DNA from: Brevibacillus agri
GTDB lineage: Bacteria; Bacillota; Bacilli; Brevibacillales; Brevibacillaceae
Direction of reading: 5' to 3'
DNA length: 64,000 bases
NCBI RefSeq assembly: GCF_004117055.1
Contig: NZ_CP026363.1
Location: 3,650,001-3,714,000, forward strand
Shown here in pieces: positions 27,424 through 36,486 of this stretch. Under the pieces are notes generated by a model that was given only the letters and a program-made list of their open reading frames with translations, had not been told where the DNA came from and ran no database searches. Both the position numbers and the translations under genes were made by a program. Every line of letters begins with the position of its first letter. The stretch's first letter is position 1.

Positions 27424-27707
27424 CGAATCGTTGATGAGGAAAGTACTCCTGGAATGAGGCTGTAGCGAGTCGGGGATGGTGGAAGCCCGATGCCGAACCA
27501 CGCGAGGAAGCGCCCCTCGGAGATGCGGCCTGAACATCCGGCGAAGCAAATCGCGCCCGGATCGCGTAGGGTTTTGCCGGGCCTGCCCGTTACAGCAGCA
27601 CAAAGCGGTTTTTGCCTGATGCACGCATGCAGGCGAAAACAACAAGAGTGGCACCGCGGGAGCACAACCTCTCGTCTCTTTTATCCAGGAGACGCGGAGG
27701 TTTTTTT
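27424..27707 (+). ncRNA. argS: T-box leader controlling argS
   Basis: The T-box core AGAGTGGCACCGCGGG lies at 27645-27660, followed by the terminator CCTCTCGTCTC / GAGACGCGGAGG and TTTTTTT (27668-27707). At the 5' end GATGAGGAAAGTACTCC and GGGGATGGTGGAAGCCC fit stem I features (AGTA motif and distal loop). Uncharged tRNA binding would favour the antiterminator and allow argS transcription. I could not fix the specifier codon from the sequence alone, although CGC occurs in the expected area. Confidence 0.92.
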
Positions 27708-27758
27708 GTTTTCTTTTGCGTCCCTTAAGCTTTTTCCCATTTTGAAAGGAGAATCACA

Positions 27759-29474
27759 ATGAGCTACAAGCACCAAGTCGCGGAAAAAATCGCCGCTGCC
27801 CTCACCTCTCTCGGTGTGGACACCTTCCCAACAGAAACAGTTTACGGCATGCTGGAAACGCCGCCAAACCCTGCGATGGGAGATATCGCCTTCCCTTGCT
27901 TCCAGCTCGCAAAAGCGCTCCGCAAAGCGCCACCGATGATCGCCACAGAGCTTGCCGAAAAAATCGAAGGAGCGCCACTGCGCTCTGCCCAAGCAGTCGG
28001 CCCTTACGTCAACCTGTTTCTCGATCAGGAAAATGTGGCGGCGCAAGTGATCGGAACGATCCTTGAGCAAGGCAGCGCCTACGGCAGCAGCCAGGTAGGC
28101 CAGGGCCGCAAAGTGCCAATCGACCTGTCCTCGCCGAACATCGCCAAGCCGTTTTCCATGGGCCATCTGCGCTCTACCGTGATCGGAAACGCGATTGCGA
28201 ACATCATGGAAAAACGCGGTTACCAGCCTGTGCGCATCAACCATTTGGGCGACTGGGGCACGCAGTTCGGCAAACTGATCGTCGCCTACCGTCTGTGGGG
28301 AGACGAGGAAAAAGTAAAAGCCGAGCCAATCAAGGAGCTGCTCAGCCTGTACGTGCGCTTCCACGAAGAAGCGGAAAAAGACCCGACTCTGGAAGACCAG
28401 GGCCGCGAATGGTTCAAAAAGCTGGAGGACGGCGACGCAGAAGCACAGCATCTGTGGAAATGGTTCCGCGACGAATCGCTCAAGGAGTTCATGAAAATTT
28501 ACGAGCTGATGAACGTCTCCTTCGACTCCACGCACGGCGAAGCTTTCTACAACGACAAGATGGATCGCGTCGTCACCTTGCTGGAAGAAAAAGGACTGCT
28601 GACCGAATCGGACGGCGCCTTGGTCGTCAACCTCGACGAGTACAACATGCCGCCGTGCCTGATTAAAAAATCGGACGGTGCGACGCTGTACGCGACGCGC
28701 GATCTGGCTGCCGCCCTGTACCGCCACGAGACGTACGACTTCGCCAAAGCGCTCTACGTCGTCGGAAACGAGCAGCGTCTCCACTTCCAGCAACTGTACA
28801 AGGTACTGGAAAAAATGGGCTACGCCTGGTCCGCCGACATGCACCACATCCCGTTTGGCATGATGCTCAAGGACGGCAAGAAAATGTCCACCCGCAAAGG
28901 AAAAGTCGTTTTGCTGGAGGAAGTATTGGCACAAGCGATTGCCGACGTGCAAAAAGTGATCGAGGAGAAAAACCCGACGCTCGCGAACAAGGAAGAAGTT
29001 GCCCGCCAGGTTGGGGTCGGCGCTGTCATTTTCCACGACCTGAAAAACTACCGCCTGAACGACATCAACTTCTCCTGGGAAGAAATGCTCACCTTCGAGG
29101 GCGAAACCGGACCTTACGTGCAATACACGCACGCCCGCGCCTGCTCGCTTCTGCGCAAAGGCAACTACCAGCCGCAAACGACAGCGAGCCTCGTACCAGG
29201 CGCTTTGGACAGCAAGGAAGCATGGGCGGTCATCACCTTGCTGAACGGCTTCCCTGAGGTGATCGAACGGGCCAGCGACAACTTCGACCCGTCGCAAATC
29301 GGCAAGTACGTCATCGACCTCGCGCAGTCGTTCAACAAATTCTACGCCAACGTCCGCATTCTCGCGGAAGAAGAAGACGTGAAAGCTTCCCGCCTCCAGC
29401 TCGTGGCAGCGGTGGTGGCCGTGTTGAAAGAAGGGCTGCGCCTGCTCGGACTGGCAGCGCCAGAGGAAATGTAG
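27759..29474 (+). CDS. argS: Arginyl-tRNA synthetase
   Basis: The 571-residue class I synthetase has an N-terminal additional domain (1-110), the HIGH-type motif SMGHLRST (about 130-137), KMSTRKGK (KMSK loop, about 370-377) and the C-terminal DALR anticodon domain (YTHARACSLLRKG, then ASRLQLVAAVVAVLKEGLRLLGL). It charges tRNA-Arg. AAAGGAGA sits 8 bases before ATG 27759. Expression is under the T-box directly upstream. Confidence 0.97.
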   Translation: MSYKHQVAEKIAAALTSLGVDTFPTETVYGMLETPPNPAMGDIAFPCFQLAKALRKAPPMIATELAEKIEGAPLRSAQAVGPYVNLFLDQENVAAQVIGTILEQGSAYGSSQVGQGRKVPIDLSSPNIAKPFSMGHLRSTVIGNAIANIMEKRGYQPVRINHLGDWGTQFGKLIVAYRLWGDEEKVKAEPIKELLSLYVRFHEEAEKDPTLEDQGREWFKKLEDGDAEAQHLWKWFRDESLKEFMKIYELMNVSFDSTHGEAFYNDKMDRVVTLLEEKGLLTESDGALVVNLDEYNMPPCLIKKSDGATLYATRDLAAALYRHETYDFAKALYVVGNEQRLHFQQLYKVLEKMGYAWSADMHHIPFGMMLKDGKKMSTRKGKVVLLEEVLAQAIADVQKVIEEKNPTLANKEEVARQVGVGAVIFHDLKNYRLNDINFSWEEMLTFEGETGPYVQYTHARACSLLRKGNYQPQTTASLVPGALDSKEAWAVITLLNGFPEVIERASDNFDPSQIGKYVIDLAQSFNKFYANVRILAEEEDVKASRLQLVAAVVAVLKEGLRLLGLAAPEEM

Positions 29475-29506
29475 GAAGCGCCGTTCTTTGACGCATGATC
29501 TGACCC

Positions 29507-29556
29507 AAAAGCCGGAAGCCTGCCTTGGCAAAAGGTGGCCCCGGCTTTTGCTTTTG
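29507..29556 (+). terminator. Terminator of argS
   Basis: AAAAGCCGG pairs with CCGGCTTTT, followed by GCTTTTGG. Confidence 0.7.
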
Positions 29557-29615
29557 GATGAAAAGCGCCTCGCGGGTAGTTGACTCATTTGTTTCGTGCC
29601 CTTTTTTCCAGCCTG

Positions 29616-29810
29616 TGCCATAATAGGAGAGGAAAGCAAGAAGGATGTGGCAAATACGGGCAACGGGCAGATTCCTTCCGTTTGACACCCCGGCTTAAGA
29701 TAGCGGCTCCCCCGCAGGAACGCCTTGGCTCCACTCGGCAACAAACACATCCCGCTGTTCACACCTGGTCGCAAACAGGCGACCTGCCACAGAAAGCGAG
29801 ACGGTAAACG
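29616..29810 (+). promoter_or_regulatory. Long leader of the erythromycin-esterase-like gene, with a possible 17-aa leader peptide
   Basis: An extended -10-like TGCCATAAT lies at 29616-29624, giving a leader of about 180 bases. It holds a short frame at 29645-29698 (MWQIRATGRFLPFDTPA) after GAGAGG, and a GGTCGC/GCGACC hairpin shortly before the main start. A leader-peptide attenuator is possible, but no known macrolide-stalling motif is seen. Nothing else is evident between 29557 and 29810. Confidence 0.3.
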
Positions 29811-31082
29811 ATGAAAAAATTTCTTTTGCTCGCCACAAGCTTGCTGCTCGTGCTGAGCGTATTGACAGCCTTCGAGGCGAAGGCGGCAAGCGCACTGCCA
29901 TCGTCTATGAACAAGCATGTCGTTCCCGTATCGAAAATGGAGCTGCCCCAAAAAACGGTTATCGGCTTTGGCGAAGCGACCCACGGCAACAAACAATTTA
30001 CGACGCTCAAGCTGGACGTGTTTCGGCAACTGGTAGAAAAGCACGGCTACCGCGCCTTCGCCATCGAAGGCGACTTCGGCGGCGGCCAGAAGGTCGACGC
30101 CTACATATCCGGCGGAAGCGGGACAGCGCAAGAGGCGGCAAAAGCGCTCGGCTTTGCGATCTACAACACCGAGGAGATGGCAGCGCTGTTGTCCTGGATG
30201 CGCGCGTACAACGAACAGCGCGCTGACCGCGACCGCATCCGCTTTTACGGCTTTGACATGCAGCGCTACGACCAGAACAAACAAGCGCTGTTCGCCTATT
30301 TGCAAAAAGTCGATCCGCCCCTCGCCGCAACCTATGAAAAAGCTTTGGCAGCTTTGACCGATCAAACGCTGTCCGAACAACAGCCGGCCAAGGAAGGGCT
30401 TCCCCACATCCAGAGCTTGCTCGGCCGGATGAAAGCAAACAAAGCCGCCTACACCGCCAAAAGCTCCGAAAAAGACTACGAGCTGGCGTTAGCCTTTGCC
30501 GAGTCGATCAGACAAAACGCGATCCTGCACGGAACGAACGTCAACTACGGCAGCGCCCGCGATCGCTACATGGCGGAGCGCGTCATGTGGATTCTCGCGT
30601 TGGAAAAGAAACATTACGGTCGCGAGCGCCTGTTCATTACCGGACACAACGGGCACATTGAAAAGACGTCCACGACCACGGGCGTTGCAACCTGCATGGG
30701 GGCGTATTTGGCGAAAGCGCTCGGCGACCAGTATTACGCAATCGGCAGCGAATTTTATGAAAGCGCCTTTCTGGCCAAGGACGCCACTACCGACGAACGC
30801 AAGCTGTTTGCTGTCAAAAACGCCGGGGATCACCGCCTCGCCGTGCTGTTCGCGCGCACCAACCTGCCGGACGGCTTCCTGGACTTCGCCAAAACGCGGC
30901 AGGATGCCGATTTTTACGCCTATGTGAATCGTCCGCAGCCGATCAGCGCCATCGGCGACGTGTTTAGCGGCTGGTACGCGAGCATCGAGAACATGTACAC
31001 GCTGCAAATGGTCCCGGCAAAAGCGTTTGATGCGCTCGTGTTCGTGCGGACGGCGACTCCTTCTGTCATGCTCGCGGACTGA
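29811..31082 (+). CDS. Secreted erythromycin-esterase family protein
   Basis: The 423-residue product has a signal peptide (MKKFLLLATSLLLVLSVLTA, cleavage probably after AKA at residue 25). The family core is VIGFGEATHGNKQF (about 52-65, with the conserved His), FAIEGDFGGG, IRFYGFDMQRYDQNK and ITGHNGHIEK. EreA/EreB enzymes open the macrolide ring in the cytoplasm, but secreted homologues like this one are common in Bacillales and mostly uncharacterised. Macrolide hydrolysis is therefore not assured. The gene stands alone and ends at a large hairpin terminator. Confidence 0.85.
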   Translation: MKKFLLLATSLLLVLSVLTAFEAKAASALPSSMNKHVVPVSKMELPQKTVIGFGEATHGNKQFTTLKLDVFRQLVEKHGYRAFAIEGDFGGGQKVDAYISGGSGTAQEAAKALGFAIYNTEEMAALLSWMRAYNEQRADRDRIRFYGFDMQRYDQNKQALFAYLQKVDPPLAATYEKALAALTDQTLSEQQPAKEGLPHIQSLLGRMKANKAAYTAKSSEKDYELALAFAESIRQNAILHGTNVNYGSARDRYMAERVMWILALEKKHYGRERLFITGHNGHIEKTSTTTGVATCMGAYLAKALGDQYYAIGSEFYESAFLAKDATTDERKLFAVKNAGDHRLAVLFARTNLPDGFLDFAKTRQDADFYAYVNRPQPISAIGDVFSGWYASIENMYTLQMVPAKAFDALVFVRTATPSVMLAD

Positions 31083-31197
31083 CGGCGTGCGAACGAAAAC
31101 GTGCACCGGAACCATCCGCCTGCTTTCCGGTCGCTTGTGCGCAAAGCGCAAATGGCTCCGCTCCGCCCCAAGACGTCGCCCCGGATCACCAGCAAAA

Positions 31198-31256
31198 GAA
31201 AGCCCCGCCAGACCGCCACGAGCCGAGATCGACGTGGCCCTCTGACGGGGCTTTTC
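31198..31256. terminator. Bidirectional terminator between the esterase-like and thiolase genes
   Basis: AAAGCCCCG-CCAGA pairs with TCTG-CGGGGCTTT, with an inner GCCAC/GTGGC-type stem. There are A-rich and T-rich flanks on both sides of convergent genes. Confidence 0.75.
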
Positions 31257-31284
31257 CTGTGCTGTTCTTTGTCCGCCGAAAAGC

Positions 31285-32472
31285 TTACGAGGACAGCGTC
31301 AAGTTTTCATAAATGACAGACAGGCCCATTCCCCCTGCCATGCAAAGCGTCACCATGCCGTACTTGACGCGGCTGCGCACCATTTCGTTCATCAGGCTGA
31401 CGGTCAGCTTCGCGCCGGTGGCACCGACCGGGTGGCCGAGCGCGATCGCGCCGCCGTTGACATTCACCTTGGCCGGGTCCAGCTCCAGCCCTTTCATCAC
31501 CGCCAACGTTTGCGCGGCAAACGCCTCGTTCAGCTCGATCAGCCCGATGTCGTCCAGCGTCAGCCCTGCTTTTTGCAGCGCTTTTTGGGTGGCCGGCACA
31601 GGCCCGATCCCCATCACGCCCGGCTCGACTCCCGCGCTGGCAAACGCCTTGATTTTGACCAGCGGCATAAGCCCCGCTTCCTCCGCTTTTTCGCGAGACA
31701 TCATCAACACTGCGGCTGCGCCGTCATTCATCGGACACGCATTGCCTGCCGTGATCGTTCCGTCTTTTTGGAACACGCTTTTCAGCTTCGCCAAGTCTTC
31801 GAGGCTAATCTCGTGGCGGACCGACTCGTCCTGATCGAACACCCGCACTCCTTTGCGCTCATGGATGGCAATCGGCACGATCTCGCTGGCAAACTTGCCT
31901 GCGGCTATGGCAGTCGCCGCCTTTTTGTGGCTGTCGTAGGCGAAGCGGTCCTGTTCCTCGCGGGAAATGCCGTACTGCTGCGCAAGCCGTTCAGCCGTGT
32001 TGCCCATGTGCTCGCCTTCCAAGGAACAGATCAAGCCGTCAGACAAAAGCGCATCTTCCATCGTCAAGTTGCCGAACTTGCTGCCCCAGCGGTTTTTCAC
32101 CAAATACGGCACGTTGCTCATGCTCTCCACGCCACCCGCAACCACCACGTCCTCTTGCCCGGCCATGATCGCCAAAGCGCCGCTGCCAATCGCTTTCAAG
32201 CCCGAGCCGCACGCCTTGATGATGATGTGCCCGTACACATGGCGGGGAAATCCGGCCAACTGCGAGCTGATGCGCGCCGCGTTCAGCCCGCCTCCGTGCA
32301 CGTAGCCGTTGCCGAAAATCACTTCGTTCACTTCCTGCTTGGGAAAAGCCGCCTTTTCCATCAGCCCTTCCAGCACTTGCCGTCCCAGCTCCGTTGCCGG
32401 GACGTCGCGCAAGCTTTTGCCGAATGCGCCGACCGCGCTGCGCACGCCGGCGACAATGACTACCTCTCTCAT
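31285..32472 (-). CDS. Acetyl-CoA C-acetyltransferase (thiolase)
   Basis: The 395-residue thiolase has the nucleophile loop IIIKACGSGLKA (Cys about 88), NEAFAAQ, GHPVGATGA with the catalytic His, and the C-terminal CMAGGMG with the second Cys. The DNA end of the gene encodes VIYENL. It cleaves a 3-oxoacyl-CoA to acetyl-CoA plus a shorter acyl-CoA, or runs in reverse. It is the last gene of a same-strand run with an amino acid ABC transporter and CoA-transferase subunits. This suggests that a transported acid is activated to a 3-oxoacyl-CoA and then thiolysed. Confidence 0.92.
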   Translation of the reverse strand: MREVVIVAGVRSAVGAFGKSLRDVPATELGRQVLEGLMEKAAFPKQEVNEVIFGNGYVHGGGLNAARISSQLAGFPRHVYGHIIIKACGSGLKAIGSGALAIMAGQEDVVVAGGVESMSNVPYLVKNRWGSKFGNLTMEDALLSDGLICSLEGEHMGNTAERLAQQYGISREEQDRFAYDSHKKAATAIAAGKFASEIVPIAIHERKGVRVFDQDESVRHEISLEDLAKLKSVFQKDGTITAGNACPMNDGAAAVLMMSREKAEEAGLMPLVKIKAFASAGVEPGVMGIGPVPATQKALQKAGLTLDDIGLIELNEAFAAQTLAVMKGLELDPAKVNVNGGAIALGHPVGATGAKLTVSLMNEMVRSRVKYGMVTLCMAGGMGLSVIYENLTLSS

Positions 32473-32500
32473 CGTTACGCTCCCTTTCGTTTTGCCCTCG

Positions 32501-33241
32501 TTACAAGACCCGGTTCAAAAATTCGCGCGTCCGCTCTTCCTGCGGATTGTTGAACATGTCTGCCGGGCGGGCCATCTCCACGATCTTGCCCTGGTTCATG
32601 AACGCGACCCAGTCCGCCACTTCTTTGGCGAAGCCCATTTCATGCGTCACAATAATCATCGTCATCCCGTCCTGGGCGAGCTGCTTCATCGTCTCCAGCA
32701 CTTCGCCGACCAGCTCTGGGTCGAGCGCGGAGGTCGGCTCGTCGAACAGCATGATCTCCGGCTTCATCGCCAGCGAACGGGCGATCGCTACCCGCTGTTT
32801 TTGTCCGCCTGACAGCGAGGATGGATAGACGTTTGCTTTTTCGGACAAGCCTACCTTCTGCAACAGTTGCAGCGCTTCCTGCCTCGTTTGCTCCTTGTCC
32901 GCCCTTTTCGCGATCAGCGGCGCTTCCATGATGTTTTCCAAAACCGTTTTGTGCGGGAACAGATTAAAGTGCTGGAACACCATGCCGACCTTTTGCCGCA
33001 CCTTCGTCAAGTCGTCCTTTTTCGGATCGATGCTCTTGCCTTCGATGAAAATCTCGCCGCCGTCCTTGATCTCCAAAAAATTGATGCAGCGAATCAGCGT
33101 GCTTTTTCCCGAGCCGCTCGCCCCGATCAGCACGACGACTTCGCCCTTTTTTACCTGTAGCGTCACGTCTCTCAGCACCTCCACGGCGCCGAAGCTTTTT
33201 TTCAAATTTTGCACGCGGATCATGACTTGCTTGTCTTCCAT
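32501..33241 (-). CDS. Polar amino acid ABC transporter, ATP-binding protein
   Basis: The 246-residue ATPase is of the GlnQ/HisP type. Walker A is GASGSGKST (about 40-48), the signature [10 protein letters not shown] (about 137-146) and Walker [34 protein letters not shown] is typical of the polar amino acid group. It energises uptake through the permease encoded just upstream. Two adjacent ATGs (33244 and 33241) could serve; the second is better spaced from GGGAGG. Confidence 0.93.
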   Translation of the reverse strand: MEDKQVMIRVQNLKKSFGAVEVLRDVTLQVKKGEVVVLIGASGSGKSTLIRCINFLEIKDGGEIFIEGKSIDPKKDDLTKVRQKVGMVFQHFNLFPHKTVLENIMEAPLIAKRADKEQTRQEALQLLQKVGLSEKANVYPSSLSGGQKQRVAIARSLAMKPEIMLFDEPTSALDPELVGEVLETMKQLAQDGMTMIIVTHEMGFAKEVADWVAFMNQGKIVEMARPADMFNNPQEERTREFLNRVL

Positions 33242-33259
33242 CATTCTCCCTCCCCTCTT

Positions 33260-33925
33260 CTATACGTCACCTTTGGCCAACCGCTTTTCCATCACATGGA
33301 CGATATACGTAAAGATCATGACAATCACCAAATAGTACAGGGCCACGATCAAAAAGTACGTCATCTCATCAAAGGTTTCCGCAGACAGGCGGCGCGCCAG
33401 CGAGAACAGCTCATCCATCGCGATGAAAGCAGCCAGCGACGACTCCTTCAGCGACAAAATAAACTGGTTGCCGAGCGGCGGAATGGAGCGCTTCATCGCC
33501 TGCGGCAAAATGATCCGGCGCATCGTCTGGCCGGTAGACATCCCGAGCGACAAGCCTGCCTCCATCTGTCCCTTGTCGATCGACTGGATGGACCCGCGGA
33601 AAATTTCCGCGATGTACGCCCCGCTGTGGATCGCCAAGGCTAAAGCCGCTGACCAAAATTGACCGAGATCAATCACCTTGTAAAAACCGAAATAGAGGAC
33701 AAAAATTTGCACGATCAAAGGCGTTCCGCGAATGACCATAATATAGACGTTGGCAACAATTTGCCCGAGCTTGAACTTGGAGACTTTCAACAGGGCGACG
33801 AACAGCCCGATGATCGACCCTGCGATGACGGAAGCGATCGTCAGCTCAAACGTCAAGAGCAGCGGCTTCCAAAAAAACGGCAATGTGCGGAAAAACTCTT
33901 CTGTCAAATGGGCAATACTGGGCAC
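33260..33925 (-). CDS. Polar amino acid ABC transporter, permease
   Basis: The 221-residue protein has about five membrane helices (LLLTFELTIASVIAGSIIGLFVALL and others) and the EAA loop EAGLSLGMSTGQTMRRIILPQA, which contacts the ATPase. RGTPLIVQIFVLYFG is typical of the HisM/GlnP family. GTG 33925 is the start, with GAGGGGTGG six bases before. Only one permease gene is present, so a homodimer is expected. Confidence 0.93.
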   Translation of the reverse strand: MPSIAHLTEEFFRTLPFFWKPLLLTFELTIASVIAGSIIGLFVALLKVSKFKLGQIVANVYIMVIRGTPLIVQIFVLYFGFYKVIDLGQFWSAALALAIHSGAYIAEIFRGSIQSIDKGQMEAGLSLGMSTGQTMRRIILPQAMKRSIPPLGNQFILSLKESSLAAFIAMDELFSLARRLSAETFDEMTYFLIVALYYLVIVMIFTYIVHVMEKRLAKGDV

Positions 33926-33954
33926 TCGATGCCACCCCTCGCTGATAAAATGTC

Positions 33955-33990
33955 CCTGTCACCCGCCGCTTTCCTTGCGCGGATGACAGG
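33955..33990. repeat. Intercistronic hairpin after the binding-protein gene
   Basis: CCTGTCA pairs with TGACAGG, with an inner GC-rich stem, between the binding-protein stop (34013) and the permease start (33925). Such hairpins often raise binding-protein mRNA over downstream genes. No T run is present. Confidence 0.5.
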
Positions 33991-34012
33991 CGGCCTTACA
34001 CAAACGTCAACC

Positions 34013-34828
34013 TTATTCGTTCTTGCTGATGTCGCGATTGAAGTACTTTTCGCTCAGCTTCAGATACGTGCCGTCTTCGTGCATTTGCTTCAGCACCTCG
34101 TTGATTTTGTTCAACAGCTCGCTATTGCCTTTGCGCACGGCGATTCCGTGTTGAACCTCAGACAACGGCGCGCCGCTTTTCTTGATTTTCAAGCCTTGGG
34201 CAATCGCGATCTCGCCGACCACACTGTCCGTAATGACCACGTCATGCTTGCCTTGCTCCAGCGCGCGCAGGGCCGTGACGTCGCTGTCGTACGTCTTGAT
34301 GTTGTCGGTGTACTCCCGCGCCATTTTTTCATGCGTAGTGCCCAAGGCGACTGCGACTTCCTTGCCCTTCAGCTCTTCCAGTGTGGAAGTCGTGCCGTCG
34401 GGACGAGTGAACAGTTGGCCGCCGGACAAGTAGTACGGATCGGCGAAATCAATTTGCTGCTTGCGCTCTTCCGTAATCGCGTGACTGGCAATCGCCGCAT
34501 CGTAGCGCCCTTCCTTGACCCCCGCGATAATCCCGGAAAACGGCGAGGTGACGGGCTTTGGCTGCAAATTCAGCCGTTTGGCGATCTCGTTGCCGATTTC
34601 GATGTCAAACCCGGTAAGCTGCCCATCCTTGAAATAGCTGAACGGCTGGTACTCGCCGGAAGCGGCAAAGACGAACACGCCTGCCTCCTTCGTCATCGCG
34701 GACGCATTTCCGCTGGCTGCGCCTGCCTGTCCCCCGCCATCGTTCGTCGAAGCCCCCTGGCTACATCCTGCTACGAGAAGCGACAGCGAGAACAATACGC
34801 CTGCAACGGCTTTGAGTGATTTTTTCAT
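34013..34828 (-). CDS. Polar amino acid ABC transporter, substrate-binding lipoprotein
   Basis: The 271-residue precursor has the signal MKKSLKAVAGVLFSLSLL then VAGC, a lipobox with acylated Cys about residue 22. The mature domain is the type II solute-binding fold (LTGFDIEIGNEIAKRLN, YDAAIASHAITEERKQQIDFADPYY, VAVALGTTHEKMARE). DPYY-type and aspartate residues suggest an amino or related carboxylic acid ligand. It precedes the permease and ATPase genes of the same transporter. The ligand cannot be read from the sequence; context points to a compound degraded through a 3-oxoacyl-CoA. Confidence 0.92.
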   Translation of the reverse strand: MKKSLKAVAGVLFSLSLLVAGCSQGASTNDGGGQAGAASGNASAMTKEAGVFVFAASGEYQPFSYFKDGQLTGFDIEIGNEIAKRLNLQPKPVTSPFSGIIAGVKEGRYDAAIASHAITEERKQQIDFADPYYLSGGQLFTRPDGTTSTLEELKGKEVAVALGTTHEKMAREYTDNIKTYDSDVTALRALEQGKHDVVITDSVVGEIAIAQGLKIKKSGAPLSEVQHGIAVRKGNSELLNKINEVLKQMHEDGTYLKLSEKYFNRDISKNE

Positions 34829-34868
34829 GTTGGTAAGCCCCCTTATCTTTGTGCGGAAAAATTTTTCA

Positions 34869-35531
34869 TTACTCCACCATTTGCAAATGTTCTGAAATCA
34901 ACAACGGCGCTCCGGTATGGTAAATGACATCCTGCAAGGAGTACGGATACATGACCTCTGTCAGCATCAGCCCCTGCGGCGTGACCTCGATAACCGCCCG
35001 CTCTGTGACGATCAGGTCGACACAGCGCTTCGCGGTCAGTGGAAACGTACACTCCCTGCGGATTTTCGGCTCGCCTGTCCGCGTCACATGGCTCATCAGG
35101 ACGATCACCTTTTTGGCGTAATAGGCCAGCTCGGCTCCACCGCCGATGCCATGAACGCGCGAGCCAGGGACGATCCAGTTCGCCAAATCTCCCCTGCGAT
35201 TGACCTGCAAGGCCCCGATAAAAGCGACATCGAGCTTCTTGCGCCGAATCATGCCGTAGGCAATCGTGCTGTCGAAGTAAGAAGCGCCCGGAACTACGGT
35301 AACGGGCGCTCCCCCCGCATTGGAGATATGCTGGTCTTCTTCGCCCTTGATTGGCGTGGGGCCTACCCCGAGAATGCCGTTCACGGAATGAAACATCACG
35401 TGCCATTCGTGCGGGATAAAGTCCGCGACCAGCTCCGGTATCCCGATCCCCAGATTGACGGCCATCCCCGGTTCGATTTCCTTGGCGGCGCGCCGCGCGA
35501 TCATGTTTCGCTGATCCATCGTCAGTCGCAT
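34869..35531 (-). CDS. 3-oxoacid CoA-transferase, subunit B, with the catalytic Glu replaced by Val
   Basis: The 220-residue protein is of family I CoA-transferase beta subunits (VNLGIGIPELVADFIP, NAGGAPVTVVPGASYFDS, GDLANWIVPG, VHGIGGGAELAYYAKKVIV). In this family the catalytic glutamate sits in S-E-N-G-x-L-G. Here the sequence is HSVNGILGVGP, with GTG (plus-strand CAC, 35382-35384) where GAG is expected. One base change would restore it. Unless it is a sequencing error, the transferase should be inactive or altered. The gene overlaps subunit A by one base (TGATG). Confidence 0.88.
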   Translation of the reverse strand: MRLTMDQRNMIARRAAKEIEPGMAVNLGIGIPELVADFIPHEWHVMFHSVNGILGVGPTPIKGEEDQHISNAGGAPVTVVPGASYFDSTIAYGMIRRKKLDVAFIGALQVNRRGDLANWIVPGSRVHGIGGGAELAYYAKKVIVLMSHVTRTGEPKIRRECTFPLTAKRCVDLIVTERAVIEVTPQGLMLTEVMYPYSLQDVIYHTGAPLLISEHLQMVE

Positions 35532-36199
35532 CAGCCGTTCCCCCCGCCGCTGCGATTCACCATGTAATCGACAAAAATGCCGGGTGTCACGATTTTTTCC
35601 GGGTCCAGCTCTCCTGCCGGAACGATCTCCTCCACTTCGGCAATGGTGATGTCAGCAGCCATCGCCACCAGCGGATTCAAGTTTCTCGCCGACTTGTCGT
35701 AGATGAGATTGCCGTACGTGTCCGCCTGTTTCGCATAGACGATGCCTACATCGGCCGTCAGCGCCGGTTCCATCCAGCACGGCTTTCCCCCAAAAACCAC
35801 CGCTTCCCCTCCTTCTGTCGCTTCTCCCCACATTTGCGCATCGACAACAATACCGGGAATGCCTACGCCCCCTGCGCGAATTTTTTCCGCAAAAATTCCT
35901 TGGGGACAAAACGTGACCTGGAGCCGTCCGTCCATCATCTGTTGGCCAGCTTCCGGATTGGAGCCGATATGCGTCGTCATCAGCTTCCTCACCCGCCCGT
36001 GGCTAATCAGCTTGCCGATCCCGACCTGCGGATACCCCGCGTCGATTCCGATCAAGGTCAGGTCGCGCACCCCTTTTTCCAAAATCGTGTCGATCAAAAG
36101 AGCCGGGGAGCCGATCGTTCCGAAACCGCCGTACATCAGCCGGACACCGTCTCGTACACATTCCGTCGCTTGTTCGCGCGTCACCAGTTTCGCTAGCAT
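35531..36199 (-). CDS. 3-oxoacid CoA-transferase, subunit A
   Basis: The 222-residue alpha subunit has the CoA-binding region LMYGGFGTIGSPALLIDTILEKG (family G-G-F-x-x-x-G-x-P), then LTLIGIDAG, THIGSNPEAGQQM, CPQGIFAEKIRAGGVGIPG and YDKSARNLNPLVAMAADITIAEVEE. With subunit B it would move CoA between an acyl-CoA and a free acid. ATG 36199 (MLAKLVTREQ) follows AAGGA; in-frame sequence further upstream is not family-like. It is the first gene of the operon, about 50 bases after the predicted sigma-54 start site. Confidence 0.9.
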   Translation of the reverse strand: MLAKLVTREQATECVRDGVRLMYGGFGTIGSPALLIDTILEKGVRDLTLIGIDAGYPQVGIGKLISHGRVRKLMTTHIGSNPEAGQQMMDGRLQVTFCPQGIFAEKIRAGGVGIPGIVVDAQMWGEATEGGEAVVFGGKPCWMEPALTADVGIVYAKQADTYGNLIYDKSARNLNPLVAMAADITIAEVEEIVPAGELDPEKIVTPGIFVDYMVNRSGGGNG

Positions 36200-36260
36200 C
36201 GCATGCCATTCCTTATCTCTCTTGTTTATTGAGCAAAGTCGCTTACGTCCCGCTAACAGT

Positions 36261-36277
36261 AGCAAGTCCTATGCCAA
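36261..36277 (-). promoter_or_regulatory. Sigma-54 promoter of the CoA-transferase/transporter/thiolase operon
   Basis: On the minus strand TTGGCATAGGACTTGCT fits the -24/-12 consensus TTGGCAC-N5-TTGCW, with exactly ten bases between GG and GC. It lies 62-78 bases before the CoA-transferase A start and faces away from the divergent sigma-54 activator gene. Confidence 0.8.
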
Positions 36278-36330
36278 CACCCAAAAAGCTGGATGGTAGC
36301 GAAAATTGCCGAAACTGCGTCTTTTCTGAC

Positions 36331-36403
36331 GAATCGAAGTAGAATCACTTTTGAGTCGAAAGGGAGAGAAACGCACTCTTTTCAGGTGAATCGAAATCGA
36401 CTC
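36331..36403. promoter_or_regulatory. Palindromic upstream activator sites for the sigma-54 regulator
   Basis: GAATCGAAATCGACTC (36388-36403) is an almost perfect palindrome, and GAATCGAAGTAGAATC (36331-36346) is a related copy 57 bases away. A GAGTCGAA half site lies between them (36353-36360). Their place, upstream of the -24 element and before the activator gene, is typical for enhancer sites. Confidence 0.55.
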
Positions 36404-36486
36404 GCGTTTTTTCAAATCCGACTCACTATACAATCGGCAGTCACTTCCTGTACAATCAGGTCAAAAATGAGGGGAGCGTATCAAGC

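Noticed and set aside
27681-30407. 908-codon minus-strand frame opposite argS
   Set aside because: argS is certain on the plus strand. The antisense frame has no domain or start signal.
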